Shown: in pieces, positions 30,985 to 40,979 of the stretch
Layout of the letters: each line of letters begins with the position of its first letter
Numbering within the stretch: position 1 is the stretch's first letter
Assembly: GCA_017451265.1 (NCBI GenBank)
Contig: JAFSPU010000012.1
Coordinates: 248,001 to 312,000 of the forward strand
DNA: 64,000 bases
Direction: 5' to 3'
DNA from: Clostridiales bacterium
GTDB lineage: Bacteria; Bacillota; Clostridia; Saccharofermentanales; Saccharofermentanaceae
Notes under the pieces: model-generated
What the model saw: the letters and a program-made list of their open reading frames with translations, nothing else
Told to the model about the DNA's origin: nothing
Databases searched by the model: none
Position numbers and translations under genes: made by a program

Positions 30985-33051
30985 ATGAAAAGAGAATATC
31001 CTCTCGAGAAAACGAGAAATATCGGTATCATGGCTCATATCGATGCAGGTAAGACAACAACAACAGAGCGTATCCTCTACTACACAGGTATCAACCGTGT
31101 ATTAGGAGAGGTTCACGACGGTGCAGCTACGATGGACTGGATGGTTCAGGAGCAGGAGAGAGGTATCACAATTACTTCCGCTGCTACAACAGCTCCTTGG
31201 AAGGGCAACAGAATCAACATCATCGATACTCCCGGACACGTTGACTTCACAGTTGAGGTTGAAAGATCTCTCCGTGTTCTTGACGGTGCTGTTACTGTTA
31301 TGTCTGCCAGAGGAGGCGTTGAGCCTCAGACAGAGACTGTATGGAGACAGGCAGAGCACTACGGTGTTCCCCGTATGGTATTCGTCAACAAGATGGATAT
31401 CGTCGGTGCCGACTTCTTCCATGTAGTAGATATGATCAAGGACCGTCTTAAGAACGAGTCCGTTGCTATCCAGGTACCTATCGGTAAGGAAGACACATTC
31501 TCAGGTATCATCGACCTTATGACGATGAGAGCTGAGGTCTACTTAAGCGATGACGGTAAGGAATACGAGGATCGTGAAGTCCCTGAGGACATGCTCGACT
31601 TCGTTAAGGCAAAGAGAGAAGAGATGGTCGAGAAGATCGCAGAGACAGACGACGAGCTTACTATGAAGTATCTCGACGGCGAAGAGCTCACGATCGAAGA
31701 GCTCAAGACAGCTCTGCGTAAGGCTACAGTTGAGTGTAAGCTCATTCCTGTTACATGCGGTACTTCATTGCGTAACAAGGGTGTTCAGATGCTCCTCGAT
31801 GCTATCATCGACTACATGCCTTCACCTCTCGATGTTCCTGCTATCAAGGGTGTAAACCCTGATACAAATGAAGAGGAAGAGAGACCTTCTTCCGACGAAG
31901 AGCCTTTCGCAGCTCTTGCTTTCAAGATTGCGACAGACCCCTTCGTAGGTAAGCTGTGCTTCTTCCGTGTATACTCCGGTGTTCTTACAGCTGGTTCTTA
32001 TGTACTTAACGCTGGTAAGAATAAGAAGGAGAGAATCGGACGTATCGTTCAGATGCACGCTAACGATCGTAAGGAGATCACAGAAGTATTCTCCGGAGAT
32101 ATCGCTGCAGCTATCGGACTTAAGCTCACAACAACAGGTGACACACTCTGCGATGAGGATCATCCTATTGTTCTTGAGTCCATGGAATTCCCTGAGCCGG
32201 TTATCGAAGAGGCTATCGAGCCTAAGAGCCGTGCATCCCAGGAGAAGATGATCATCGCTCTGCAGAAGCTTGCTGAAGAAGATCCTACATTCCGTACTTA
32301 TACAAACCAGGAGACAGGACAGACGATCATTGCCGGTATGGGTGAGCTTCACCTCGACATCATCGTTGACCGTCTCATCCGTGAGTTTAAGGTAGAGGCT
32401 AACATCGGTGCTCCTCAGGTTTCCTATAAGGAGACAATCACAAAGACTGTTGAAGCTCAGGGTAAGTTCGTTCGTCAGTCCGGTGGTCACGGTCAGTACG
32501 GTGACTGCTGGCTCAGACTTGAGCCCCGTGAGCCCGGTGCAGGTTATGAGTTCGTCAACGAGACAGTCGGCGGATCCATTCCTAAGGAGTTCATCGCTCC
32601 TATCGATGCCGGTGTTCGTGAAGCTATGCAGGCAGGTGTACTCGGTGGTTATCCTGTAGTTGACGTAAAGGTAACAGTATTCGACGGTTCCTTCCACGAT
32701 GTCGACTCTTCAGAGACTGCATTTAAGATCGCAGGATCCATGGGATTCAAGGCAGGTATGCAGAAGGCTGCTCCTGCACTTCTTGAGCCTATCATGAAGG
32801 TTGACGTTGAGGTTCCGGATGATTATCTCGGAGACGTTATCGGCGGCCTGAACGCTCGCCGTGGCGCTATCAAGGAGATCGAGCCTATGAACGGCACACA
32901 GCAGGTTCATGCTGAGGTACCTCTGGCTAACATGTTCGGATATGCTACTGACCTGCGTTCCTCTACACAGGGACGTGGAACGTTCATCATGCAGATCTCG
33001 CACTTCGCACCTTGTCCGAAGAGCATCATGGAAGAAATTTTAAAGAAGTAA
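30985..33051 (+). CDS. fusA: Elongation factor G
   Basis: Translocation GTPase, 688 residues, full length. G motifs are [34 protein letters not shown] and NKMD; the C-terminal domain ends with the normal [18 protein letters not shown]. Codon use is strongly biased, as in highly expressed genes. It is the third gene of the str operon. Confidence 0.97.
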   Translation: MKREYPLEKTRNIGIMAHIDAGKTTTTERILYYTGINRVLGEVHDGAATMDWMVQEQERGITITSAATTAPWKGNRINIIDTPGHVDFTVEVERSLRVLDGAVTVMSARGGVEPQTETVWRQAEHYGVPRMVFVNKMDIVGADFFHVVDMIKDRLKNESVAIQVPIGKEDTFSGIIDLMTMRAEVYLSDDGKEYEDREVPEDMLDFVKAKREEMVEKIAETDDELTMKYLDGEELTIEELKTALRKATVECKLIPVTCGTSLRNKGVQMLLDAIIDYMPSPLDVPAIKGVNPDTNEEEERPSSDEEPFAALAFKIATDPFVGKLCFFRVYSGVLTAGSYVLNAGKNKKERIGRIVQMHANDRKEITEVFSGDIAAAIGLKLTTTGDTLCDEDHPIVLESMEFPEPVIEEAIEPKSRASQEKMIIALQKLAEEDPTFRTYTNQETGQTIIAGMGELHLDIIVDRLIREFKVEANIGAPQVSYKETITKTVEAQGKFVRQSGGHGQYGDCWLRLEPREPGAGYEFVNETVGGSIPKEFIAPIDAGVREAMQAGVLGGYPVVDVKVTVFDGSFHDVDSSETAFKIAGSMGFKAGMQKAAPALLEPIMKVDVEVPDDYLGDVIGGLNARRGAIKEIEPMNGTQQVHAEVPLANMFGYATDLRSSTQGRGTFIMQISHFAPCPKSIMEEILKK

Positions 33052-33080
33052 TTATTCGGCTTTGACAGGCGGCAGTACAC

Positions 33081-33109
33081 TTGAAAAATAAGTGTTTTAC
33101 TTGTAAAAT
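33081..33109 (+). promoter_or_regulatory. Promoter of tuf
   Basis: TTGAAA (33081-33086), 17 bp, TAAAAT (33104-33109), in the 137-nt fusA-tuf gap. An inverted repeat ACACTT/AAGTGT (33077-33095) overlaps the -35. It lets tuf be expressed above the rest of the operon. Confidence 0.7.
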
Positions 33110-33188
33110 AGTTGCTGTCGCTTGATTAAAAGCTGATAAAGAGAAAATGATCTACGGATCAACAGAATTCTTAGGAGGAATTTAACAA

Positions 33189-34391
33189 ATGGCTAAGGAA
33201 AAGTTCGTACGTAACAAGCCGCACGTAAACATTGGAACAATTGGTCACGTTGACCACGGTAAGACAACTCTTACAGCTGCAATCACAAAGGTTCTCGCTA
33301 TGAAGGGCGGAGCTGAGTTCAAGGATTATGGCAACATCGACTCCGCACCGGAGGAGAGAGCTCGTGGTATCACGATCAACACAGCTCACGTTGAGTACGA
33401 GACAGACGCTCGTCACTACGCTCACGTTGACTGCCCTGGACACGCTGACTATGTAAAGAACATGATCACTGGTGCTGCTCAGATGGACGGTGCTATCCTC
33501 GTAGTTTCCGCTTCTGACGGCCCGATGCCCCAGACAAGAGAGCACATCCTTCTCGCAAGACAGGTTGGCGTTCCTTATATCGTAGTATTCATGAATAAGT
33601 GCGATCAGGTTGATGACGAGGAGCTCCTCGAGCTCGTTGAGATGGATATCAGAGACCTTCTCAACCAGTACGAGTTCCCTGGTGATGACACACCTATCAT
33701 CAGAGGTTCCGCTCTCGCAGCTCTCGAGTCTTCTTCTACAGATCCTTCTGCTCCTGAGTATGCTCCTATCGTTGAGCTCATGCAGGCAGTTGATGATTAC
33801 ATCGCTACACCTGAGAGACCTACAGACAAGCCTTTCCTTATGCCTGTTGAGGACGTATTCACAATCACAGGTCGTGGTACAGTTGCTACAGGCCGTCTCG
33901 AGAGAGGTGTTGTTAAGGTTGGTGACGCTGCTGAGATCGTTGGTCTCGAGGAAGAGCCTAAGTCCACAACAATCACTGGTGTTGAGATGTTCCGTAAGAT
34001 GATGGATCAGGCTGAGGCTGGTGATAACATCGGATGCCTCCTCCGTGGTATCGATCGTAAGGAAGTTGAGAGAGGCCAGGTTATTTCTAAGCCCGGTTCT
34101 GTAACACCTCACACAAAGTTCGAGGGTCAGGTTTACGTTCTTACTAAGGATGAGGGTGGCCGTCATAAGCCCTTCTTCGATGGATATCGTCCTCAGTTCT
34201 ACTTCAGAACAACAGACGTTACAGGTGTTGCTCACCTTCCCGAGGGCACGGAAATGTGCATGCCTGGTGACCACGTAACAATCTCTGTTGAGCTCATCAC
34301 TCCTATCGCTATGGAGCAGGGCCTCAAGTTCGCTATCCGTGAGGGTGGCCACACAGTTGGTGCTGGTACAGTATCCAAGATCATCGAGTAA
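33189..34391 (+). CDS. tuf: Elongation factor Tu
   Basis: Aminoacyl-tRNA delivering GTPase, 400 residues. The N-terminus [20 protein letters not shown], with P-loop [20 protein letters not shown] and NKCD motifs, and a C-terminus [19 protein letters not shown] are all as expected. It has its own promoter and a strong ribosome binding site (AGGAGG, 33174-33179), and is followed by a terminator. Codon bias is extreme. Confidence 0.98.
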   Translation: MAKEKFVRNKPHVNIGTIGHVDHGKTTLTAAITKVLAMKGGAEFKDYGNIDSAPEERARGITINTAHVEYETDARHYAHVDCPGHADYVKNMITGAAQMDGAILVVSASDGPMPQTREHILLARQVGVPYIVVFMNKCDQVDDEELLELVEMDIRDLLNQYEFPGDDTPIIRGSALAALESSSTDPSAPEYAPIVELMQAVDDYIATPERPTDKPFLMPVEDVFTITGRGTVATGRLERGVVKVGDAAEIVGLEEEPKSTTITGVEMFRKMMDQAEAGDNIGCLLRGIDRKEVERGQVISKPGSVTPHTKFEGQVYVLTKDEGGRHKPFFDGYRPQFYFRTTDVTGVAHLPEGTEMCMPGDHVTISVELITPIAMEQGLKFAIREGGHTVGAGTVSKIIE

Positions 34392-34415
34392 TCGATAAAT
34401 CTTAAAGTCATTAAG

Positions 34416-34443
34416 AAGGCTCCGGTTATCCGGAGCCTTTTTT
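34416..34443 (+). terminator. Rho-independent terminator of the str operon
   Basis: AAGGCTCCGG (34416-34425), loop TTAT, CCGGAGCCTT (34430-34439), T-run to 34443. It lies 25 nt after tuf. Confidence 0.92.
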
Positions 34444-34531
34444 ATGTTTTATAGAATTCGATTGAATTTCTAACTATATATTTACATTTTCGAAAAGATT
34501 TTTATCCTGTTTCTTATTTATAATCACAAGT

Positions 34532-36301
34532 ATGAAGCAGATACAGTTCGAATACATAGATGATGCGTCCTTAAGGCAGGAGCTCAACAGAATTGATAAG
34601 TGGAAGCTGAACCACAGGGTTTCTTCCATGCTTTTTCATGTATTCGCTGATAATCTCGAGGCCGAAAAGATCCGCCATGTCTGCAGTCTGATCGAATTCG
34701 CATTGCCGGAAGCACTATATTCCGGATGTACGACCAGCGGCAATGTCATGGACGGCAGGCTTAATATGTCACATATCACCATCACATGCACCATTTTTGA
34801 TGACCCGGATACCAAGGTCGAAGTTGTTCAGATGCCTCTTACTGAAGAAACAGAACCTATGGTGTCCAGTCAGATAAAGCAGATGGTCGAGGAACGCCCG
34901 TGGGTAAAGGCTATAGAGATGCTCGTTACTATCCGCGGTCTTTCCATGACCAAGTTCTGTGAGGACTTAAGTGAGATCAATGAGGATATTAAGCTGTTTG
35001 GCGGAGGTGCATTCTCAGACGATCTTAATGAGGTATCTTCATTCGTATTCTCTTCAGGACATGACTGTTCCGAACACGCTGTAGTATTTACCCTTTTTGG
35101 CGGTGACCGCTTAAGCGTATATTCTGAATGGGTAACAGGATGGAGGCCTCTTGGAAGAAAACTCAAGATCACGAAGGCTGACCATGCCGTACTTCAGGAA
35201 CTTGATAACAAGCCTGCTTACGATATCTACTACAAGTATCTGAATATCAGGAACGATGAGGAATTCTTCAAGCACACACTGGAGTTTCCTTTCATATATG
35301 AGCATAACGGAATCGACATCTTAAGAGCTCCGACCGCTTGTAACGAGGACGGAAGTCTTGTTATGACCGCGGATATCGAGGAAGGTGTCGAAGCATATAT
35401 GGCTTACGGTGATCCGTGGACCATACTCGAACAGGTTAATGAAACAGGTTTAAAGCTGTCCCGGTTTGAGCCTCAGTCGATCTTCCTTTATTCATGTGCT
35501 GCAAGAAGGACATTCTGGGGTAATGAGGGTTCCAACAGGGAGACATCGCCTTTCCAGGATATTGCTCCTACATCCGGTTTCTATACATCCGGTGAGTTCA
35601 TGAGAACAGGGAAGAATCTAAACCAGCATAATGTTACGCTCCTGGTTACAGCGATGCGTGAAGGTCCGTTGACCGGAAATATGCATAATTTCAGGATCAA
35701 GGATCACAGTCTGGACGGTCAGGCATCACTCGTAAACAGACTCGCGAATTTCGTTCATGCCGCGACGGAAGAGCTTGAGAGCACCATCGCGATGCTCGAG
35801 CTGTCGTCTATTACCGACGGTCTTACAAAGCTTTATAACCGTACTGAGATCCAGCACCGCATTACGGCGGCTAACACCAGATATTCCGAATCTCCTGATT
35901 CGGTAAAGGCACCGTCGCTGATAATGCTCGATATCGATGACTTCAAGAAGGTCAACGATACATACGGACATCATGAAGGTGATGTCGTTATCAGAAGGAT
36001 CTCCGATATCATGAGAGAGCAGTGCGCTGCGGTCTCCGGTGATATCAGCATTGGAAGATGGGGAGGAGAAGAGTTCATGATACTCGTTCCTTCTGCGGAT
36101 AAAGATACCGTAAAGAACTTGGCGGAGTCTTTGCGCGAGGCTTTCAAGAAAGAGGTCTTTGAGGTGTCCGGTAATCATACTGTCTCCGTCGGAGTTACGA
36201 CTGCGCTGCCCGGAGAACACGTGGATGTCTTCTGTATGCGTGCCGATGATGCGCTCTATGAAGCCAAGGGTTCGGGCAAGGACCGCGTGGTTATTAAATA
36301 A
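34532..36301 (+). CDS. FIST sensor domain - GGDEF diguanylate cyclase
   Basis: A 589-residue cytoplasmic signalling protein. Residues about 1-390 form FIST_N and FIST_C domains (YSGCTTSGN, IKLFGGGAFSD, LGRKLKITKAD, FLYSCAARR), which are thought to bind small ligands such as amino acids. After a short helix, the GGDEF domain (about 425-589) has an intact GGEEF active site in GRWGGEEFMILVP. No RxxD inhibitory site precedes it, unlike the cyclase at 10884. There is no ribosome binding site; TATAAT at 34519-34524 is 7 nt before the ATG, as in leaderless mRNAs. Confidence 0.88.
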   Translation: MKQIQFEYIDDASLRQELNRIDKWKLNHRVSSMLFHVFADNLEAEKIRHVCSLIEFALPEALYSGCTTSGNVMDGRLNMSHITITCTIFDDPDTKVEVVQMPLTEETEPMVSSQIKQMVEERPWVKAIEMLVTIRGLSMTKFCEDLSEINEDIKLFGGGAFSDDLNEVSSFVFSSGHDCSEHAVVFTLFGGDRLSVYSEWVTGWRPLGRKLKITKADHAVLQELDNKPAYDIYYKYLNIRNDEEFFKHTLEFPFIYEHNGIDILRAPTACNEDGSLVMTADIEEGVEAYMAYGDPWTILEQVNETGLKLSRFEPQSIFLYSCAARRTFWGNEGSNRETSPFQDIAPTSGFYTSGEFMRTGKNLNQHNVTLLVTAMREGPLTGNMHNFRIKDHSLDGQASLVNRLANFVHAATEELESTIAMLELSSITDGLTKLYNRTEIQHRITAANTRYSESPDSVKAPSLIMLDIDDFKKVNDTYGHHEGDVVIRRISDIMREQCAAVSGDISIGRWGGEEFMILVPSADKDTVKNLAESLREAFKKEVFEVSGNHTVSVGVTTALPGEHVDVFCMRADDALYEAKGSGKDRVVIK

Positions 36302-36320
36302 TTACCTATTAATTTAATAG

Positions 36321-36349
36321 TTTATAGACTGAATAGTTTGTGTTATTAT
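36321..36349 (+). promoter_or_regulatory. Promoter of the decarboxylase gene at 36374
   Basis: TTTATA (36321-36326), 17 bp, TATTAT (36344-36349). The transcript would begin near 36356, just before the GAGG site. No lysine riboswitch is present in the short leader. Confidence 0.45.
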
Positions 36350-36373
36350 CCTTAAAGATTTTTTTGAGGATGT

Positions 36374-37651
36374 ATGACTATGGAAAAGAAACCTTTCGTC
36401 ACAAAAGAACAGATCGAGCAGATCGTTAAGACTTACCCGACACCGTTCCACATCTACGATGAGGCCGGCATCAGAAAGAACTGCGAGGCAGTGAAGAATG
36501 CATTTTCATGGAACAAGGGATTCCGCGAGTATTTCGCTGTAAAGGCCACTCCTAACCCCTATATCATGAATATCCTCAAGGATTACGATATCGGTTTCGA
36601 CTGCTCCAGTGAGGCAGAGCTGGTTTTGTCCGGTGCCGTAAAAGCTGACGGCGATCACATCATGTTCTCTTCGAACGATACACCTGCGTGCGAGTACAAG
36701 CTCGCTTACGATATGGGTGCCATCATCAACCTTGATGACATCACACACATCGAGTTCCTCGACGGCATCATAGACAAGTACCCTGAGGTTATGTCCTGCA
36801 GATTTAATCCCGGCGGCGTTGTTACCATGAGCAACGGCATTATGGATAACCCCGGTGATGCCAAGTACGGAATGACTGAGGAGCAGCTTTTCGAGGCATA
36901 CAGGATGCTTAAGGAGAGAGGCGTAAAGAAGTTCGGTATCCACGCTTTCATCATAAGCAACACACTTACCAACGATTACTACCCGATGCTCGCAGGCAAG
37001 CTGTTTGAGCTTGTTGTAAGGATCAAGAACGAAGTCGGCATTGAGTTTGCTTTCGTAAACCTTTCCGGCGGTGTCGGTGTTGCATACAGACCTGACCAGA
37101 CTCCCAATGATATCGCAGTTATAGGTGAGGGCGTAAGGAAGAAGTTCGAGGAGATCCTTGTGCCTAATGGTATGGGAGACGTCGCCATCTACACAGAGAT
37201 GGGCAGATTCATGCTCGCGCCTTACGGTCAGCTCGTTACCAAGGCTATCCACGAGAAGCATATCTATAAGGAGTACATCGGCGTTGACGCTTGTGCGGCT
37301 AACCTCATGAGACCTGCTATGTATGGTGCTTACCACCACATCACTGTCCTCGGCAAGGAAGATGCTGCCCTTGATCATAAGTACGACATTACGGGTTCCC
37401 TGTGCGAGAACAACGACAAGTTCGCTATCGACAGAGAGCTCCCCAAGATCGACATGGGCGATTACCTTGTTATCCATGACACCGGTGCTCACGGCTTTGC
37501 GATGGGATATAACTACAACGGAAGACTTAAGTCAGCTGAGCTTCTGCTTCAGACTGACGGTTCCGTGAAGCTTATCAGAAGAGCGGAAACCTTAAATGAT
37601 TACTTCGCCACATTCGACGGATCCGAGTTTAAGGATGCACTTATAAAGTAA
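36374..37651 (+). CDS. lysA: Diaminopimelate decarboxylase family PLP enzyme
   Basis: Fold-III PLP decarboxylase of 425 residues, closest to LysA (meso-diaminopimelate to lysine). PLP lysine K57 lies in EYFAVKATPNP; FDCSSEAEL, NLSGGVGV with the phosphate-binding glycines, and EMGRFMLAPYG follow in order. The substrate-site cysteine block reads GSLCENNDKFAIDR rather than the common GxxCExxDxxxxDR spacing with ST, so the related carboxynorspermidine or other amino acid decarboxylases remain possible. GAGG lies 4 nt before the first ATG; an ATG at 36380 is also possible. The polyamine transporter operon follows. Confidence 0.82.
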   Translation: MTMEKKPFVTKEQIEQIVKTYPTPFHIYDEAGIRKNCEAVKNAFSWNKGFREYFAVKATPNPYIMNILKDYDIGFDCSSEAELVLSGAVKADGDHIMFSSNDTPACEYKLAYDMGAIINLDDITHIEFLDGIIDKYPEVMSCRFNPGGVVTMSNGIMDNPGDAKYGMTEEQLFEAYRMLKERGVKKFGIHAFIISNTLTNDYYPMLAGKLFELVVRIKNEVGIEFAFVNLSGGVGVAYRPDQTPNDIAVIGEGVRKKFEEILVPNGMGDVAIYTEMGRFMLAPYGQLVTKAIHEKHIYKEYIGVDACAANLMRPAMYGAYHHITVLGKEDAALDHKYDITGSLCENNDKFAIDRELPKIDMGDYLVIHDTGAHGFAMGYNYNGRLKSAELLLQTDGSVKLIRRAETLNDYFATFDGSEFKDALIK

Positions 37652-37675
37652 TGAGAATAACGGATTAAATGACCG

Positions 37676-37702
37676 GGGCTGTCCGATGAGGGCAGCCCTT
37701 TT
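37676..37702 (+). terminator. Rho-independent terminator after the decarboxylase gene
   Basis: GGGCTGTCC (37676-37684), short loop, GGGCAGCCC (37690-37698) with one G-U pair, then TTTT. It separates the gene from the polyamine transport operon. Confidence 0.85.
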
Positions 37703-37732
37703 GATTGTCGTGAAACCCGAGTTAAGTAATAC

Positions 37733-37761
37733 TTTACAGCAAGTTTAATATCATATATAAT
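37733..37761 (+). promoter_or_regulatory. Promoter of the XRE-cupin/pot operon
   Basis: TTTACA (37733-37738), 17 bp, TATAAT (37756-37761). One copy of AAGTTTAATAT lies in the spacer (37741-37751) and another downstream of the start point (37775-37785), which suits repression. Confidence 0.75.
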
Positions 37762-37774
37762 TCATTCCGTTTCC

Positions 37775-37795
37775 AAGTTTAATATTACTAAACTT
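37775..37795. promoter_or_regulatory. Palindromic operator candidate for the XRE-cupin regulator
   Basis: AAGTTTA, 7 nt, TAAACTT: a perfect inverted repeat just after the expected transcription start. Its left half extends to AAGTTTAATAT, which repeats in the promoter spacer at 37741-37751. The regulator encoded next probably binds it (inference). Confidence 0.55.
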
Positions 37796-37814
37796 TCAGT
37801 TAAATGGAGCGCGT

Positions 37815-38354
37815 ATGGAAATCGGCGAGAAGATAAAGTTCTTAAGACTGGCCAATAACCTCACCCAGGAGGAGCTCGGTTACAGATGCGAGCTCACCAA
37901 GGGCTATATTTCCATGATTGAGAAGGATAAGACTTCTCCTTCCATTGCTACACTCAAGTACATACTCGAGGCTCTCGGTACGAATCTTGCAGACTTCTTC
38001 GCAGACGAGGAGCAGGAGAAGGTCGTTTTCGGCGGAGATGACTACGCTGTTAAGCAGGATGCAGAACTCAAGAATGAGATCTGCTGGCTCATCCCTAACG
38101 CACAGAAGAATGAGATGGAGCCTATCCTTGTAACTATAGAGCCCGGAGGAAGAACATATCCTGACAATCCTCACGAGGGAGAGGAGACAGGCTACGTGCT
38201 TGAAGGTACGGTAATGATCCACATCGGAAAGAACGCATATAAGGCAAAGAAGGGGGAGAGCTTTCTTATCAATCCCGGCAAGCCCCACTACATATCAAAT
38301 GACGGTAAGAGACCTGCGAAGCTGCTTTGGATAAGCACGCCGCCGAGTTTCTGA
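37815..38354 (+). CDS. XRE-cupin transcriptional regulator of polyamine transport
   Basis: Repressor-type protein of 179 residues: a helix-turn-helix of the XRE/Cro type (about 5-60, LTQEELGYRCELTKGYISMIE) and a C-terminal cupin_2 ligand-binding barrel (about 105-175, with EPGGRTYPDNPHEGEETGYV). PuuR-like proteins with this plan respond to putrescine or spermidine. It is the first gene before potABCD (10-nt gap) and has a GGAG site. Autoregulation through the palindrome at 37775 is likely. Confidence 0.88.
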   Translation: MEIGEKIKFLRLANNLTQEELGYRCELTKGYISMIEKDKTSPSIATLKYILEALGTNLADFFADEEQEKVVFGGDDYAVKQDAELKNEICWLIPNAQKNEMEPILVTIEPGGRTYPDNPHEGEETGYVLEGTVMIHIGKNAYKAKKGESFLINPGKPHYISNDGKRPAKLLWISTPPSF

Positions 38355-38364
38355 GGAGGGTAAG

Positions 38365-39546
38365 ATGAGCGAGAATCAAGAGAATAAGTATCCGAACCAG
38401 ATCCTTCCGGATGACAAGGGCATGGAGCATATCATCGAGCTCAAGGATGTAAACAAGAGCTACGACGGTAACCAGGTCCTTCACGACATCACATTCTTTA
38501 TCAGAAACAACGAGTTCATTACGCTGCTCGGACCTTCGGGCTGCGGTAAGTCCACGACTCTCAGGATCATCGCGGGCTTCGAGACTGCTGATTCCGGTAT
38601 CGTAAACTTCGAGGGCTCGGATCTTCTTAAGGTTCCGGCACACAAGAGACATATCAACACGGTGTTCCAAAGATATGCCCTTTTCCCGCACCTCAATGTG
38701 TTTGATAACGTGGCATTCGGCCTTCACCTTCAGAAGGTTCCTCAGAAGGAAGTTGAGGAGCGTGTTAACAAGGCCCTTCACACTGTAGGTCTCGACGGAT
38801 TCGGTAACCGTTATATCGACCAGATCTCCGGCGGCCAGATGCAGAGAGTCGCCATTGCGAGAGCTATAATCTTAAAGCCCCGTGTGCTTCTCCTTGATGA
38901 GCCCCTGGGAGCTCTCGACCTTAAGATGAGAAAAGAGATGCAGATCGAGCTCAAGCAGATGCAAAGAGAACTCGGCATCACATTCGTATATGTAACACAC
39001 GATCAGGAAGAGGCCCTCACGATGTCCGATACGATCATCGTTATGAAGGACGGCTATATCCAGCAGATCGGAACTCCTATCGATATCTACAACGAGCCTA
39101 AGAATGCTTATGTTGCTGACTTCATCGGTGAGTCGAATATCGTTCCCGGCACCATGACAAAGGACCATGAGGTTACTTTTGCCGGAAGAAAGTTTGAGTG
39201 TGTTGACCCGCTGTTCCCTGAGATGAAGGAGGGCGCGGTCAATGACGTCGATGTAGTTATCCGTCCTGAGGATATCTACATCAAGGAAGAGGATGACGCT
39301 TTTGTAAACGGTACGGTAGAGAGCATCATCTTCAAGGGCGTTCACTACGAGATCATCGTAAAGGGTGATACAGGAATCGAGTGGATGATCCAGGACGTTG
39401 ACCCCGTCGAGGTCGGCAAGAGAGTCGGACTCACGGTAGATCCTGACGATATTCAGATTATGAGAAAGTCCCGTTTCTCTCCCGCTCCCGGCAGCTACGG
39501 CGTAAGGGGAGTAAAGGACGACACGGGCGCCGAGGAGAAGGCATGA
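38365..39546 (+). CDS. potA: Spermidine/putrescine ABC transporter ATP-binding protein
   Basis: Energising subunit, 393 residues. Walker A GPSGCGKST, signature ISGGQMQRVAIARA (LSGGQ variant), Walker B VLLLDEPLGALD, and a C-terminal TOBE-like regulatory domain (about 270-370). Sequence and operon place it with PotA and not other polyamine or maltose MalK-like ATPases. An extra 22 residues precede the usual start and 25 follow the TOBE domain. AGGAGG is close upstream; the stop overlaps potB by 4 nt. Confidence 0.93.
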   Translation: MSENQENKYPNQILPDDKGMEHIIELKDVNKSYDGNQVLHDITFFIRNNEFITLLGPSGCGKSTTLRIIAGFETADSGIVNFEGSDLLKVPAHKRHINTVFQRYALFPHLNVFDNVAFGLHLQKVPQKEVEERVNKALHTVGLDGFGNRYIDQISGGQMQRVAIARAIILKPRVLLLDEPLGALDLKMRKEMQIELKQMQRELGITFVYVTHDQEEALTMSDTIIVMKDGYIQQIGTPIDIYNEPKNAYVADFIGESNIVPGTMTKDHEVTFAGRKFECVDPLFPEMKEGAVNDVDVVIRPEDIYIKEEDDAFVNGTVESIIFKGVHYEIIVKGDTGIEWMIQDVDPVEVGKRVGLTVDPDDIQIMRKSRFSPAPGSYGVRGVKDDTGAEEKA

Positions 39547-40979
39547 GCGATATCAGATCCAGATTTAAGCTGATGCCTTTGCACGGCATCATCATGTGCA
39601 TAGCAGCGACACTTTCCTTCGTGTCGGTGTTTATACCTATGTTCGAGCTGTTCGTTCAGTACAAGAGGGAGAGAGTGTTCTCCCTGTTCTCGATGATCAT
39701 GAGCCCGGACGTTTATGTGGAACTCAGGGACAACGTGGTTGACCTCGACTTCAGAGGTTTCGGCGGCCTCATGTTCACGATTACCATCGTGGTTGCTGTG
39801 GCAGCACTCACGCTCTCGCTCGGCTTTCAGCTTTACTCCAACACACGCAGGACGAAGAGACTCGGCTGCCTTTCGGTAATGATCCTTTTCTCGGCTAGGC
39901 TCGCACTTCACGTTATCACGCTTAACAGGTTCATCACGCCCGAGATAATCGCGGCGAACAATATGACACCCCAGCGTCTTTATGTGGTGCAGTCGCTCAC
40001 GGGAAACATCCTGTGCGTGGTTCTGTTCCTCGGCATTGCGGCTTCCATCTACGGTGCCCTCGGCATCACAATGAACATGAAACTCCTGTCGTACCCGTAC
40101 ATTGCGTGGATCGTGCTGTTCACGATCCTGCCTCTCGTGCTGATCCTTTTCAGAGCGTTCTTCGCCAAGACTTCCGGCGGCTACGCTTTTAACCTGGACG
40201 GCTTCAAGACGCTGTTCGCAAACAAGACTGTCACCACAGAGTTCTACGGCGTGCGTGTCACGCTGCAGGAGCACTTCTCGGTATTCCTGCGAAGCCTGGA
40301 CTACGCCGTGTGGACCACATTGGGCTGCCTTGTGCTGGGTTACCCTCTGGCTTACATCCTGCAGGCCCGTTCCAAGAGGCTGCACAAGACCTCGAGTAAG
40401 CTTTTGCTCCTGTTCGTTCTTCCCACATGGATGAACACGATGCTGCGTACATATGCATGGAGAGCATTCTTCGGACAGACCGGTGTGCTTAATACATTCC
40501 TTATCAATGTCTGCGGAAGGACTGAGCCCATTCTTTTCCTTAAGGATGCGGCGTGGTCTGACATCATCACGAAGTTCGTTCTCGTAAACGACTTTCTGCC
40601 GTTCATGATCCTTCCGATCTATTCGGTACTGGTCAAGATTGACGAGAGCCTGGGTCAGGCTGCAGCAGATCTCGGCGCCAACAAGTTCCAGACATTCGTT
40701 AAGGTACTGTTCCCGCTGTCACTGCCCGGTGTTATCTCCGGCGTGCAGATGGTATTCATGCCTTCCATGACCTTCTACATGATCCCCGATATCATCACTG
40801 AGGGATCGAAGACCACGATCGGTAATACGGTCCAGTCGTTCATACTGAATGAGAGTGCTACTTATCAGCAGGCGGGTAACGTTCTGTCACTGATACTTCT
40901 CATATTCGTTCTCATCACGATGAGACTTCTTAGAAATCAGGACAAGGAAGCGTCCGGAAGCGGAGGTATGGTACTGTGA
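39543..40979 (+). CDS. potB: Spermidine/putrescine ABC transporter permease PotB with N-terminal membrane extension
   Basis: Membrane subunit. The PotB-type permease occupies about residues 182-478, with the EAA loop AAADLGANKFQTFVKVLFPLSLPGV contacting PotA. The first 180 residues are an extra domain with four hydrophobic helices (near 12-33, 75-100, 108-130, 148-178), which normal PotB proteins of about 280 residues lack. No stop or frameshift separates it from the permease. It starts within the potA stop (ATGA) and its stop overlaps the potC GTG. Confidence 0.88.
   Translation: MSDIRSRFKLMPLHGIIMCIAATLSFVSVFIPMFELFVQYKRERVFSLFSMIMSPDVYVELRDNVVDLDFRGFGGLMFTITIVVAVAALTLSLGFQLYSNTRRTKRLGCLSVMILFSARLALHVITLNRFITPEIIAANNMTPQRLYVVQSLTGNILCVVLFLGIAASIYGALGITMNMKLLSYPYIAWIVLFTILPLVLILFRAFFAKTSGGYAFNLDGFKTLFANKTVTTEFYGVRVTLQEHFSVFLRSLDYAVWTTLGCLVLGYPLAYILQARSKRLHKTSSKLLLLFVLPTWMNTMLRTYAWRAFFGQTGVLNTFLINVCGRTEPILFLKDAAWSDIITKFVLVNDFLPFMILPIYSVLVKIDESLGQAAADLGANKFQTFVKVLFPLSLPGVISGVQMVFMPSMTFYMIPDIITEGSKTTIGNTVQSFILNESATYQQAGNVLSLILLIFVLITMRLLRNQDKEASGSGGMVL

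Noticed and set aside
33171..34352. A 393-codon minus-strand frame opposite tuf
   Set aside because: Shadow of the extreme codon bias of EF-Tu; no domain and no start signal.
36302..36373. Lysine riboswitch before the LysA-type gene
   Set aside because: The promoter leaves a leader of under 20 nt, far too short for a riboswitch.
36506..37492. A 328-codon minus-strand frame opposite the PLP decarboxylase
   Set aside because: Antisense shadow; composition is not protein-like and no ribosome binding site is present.
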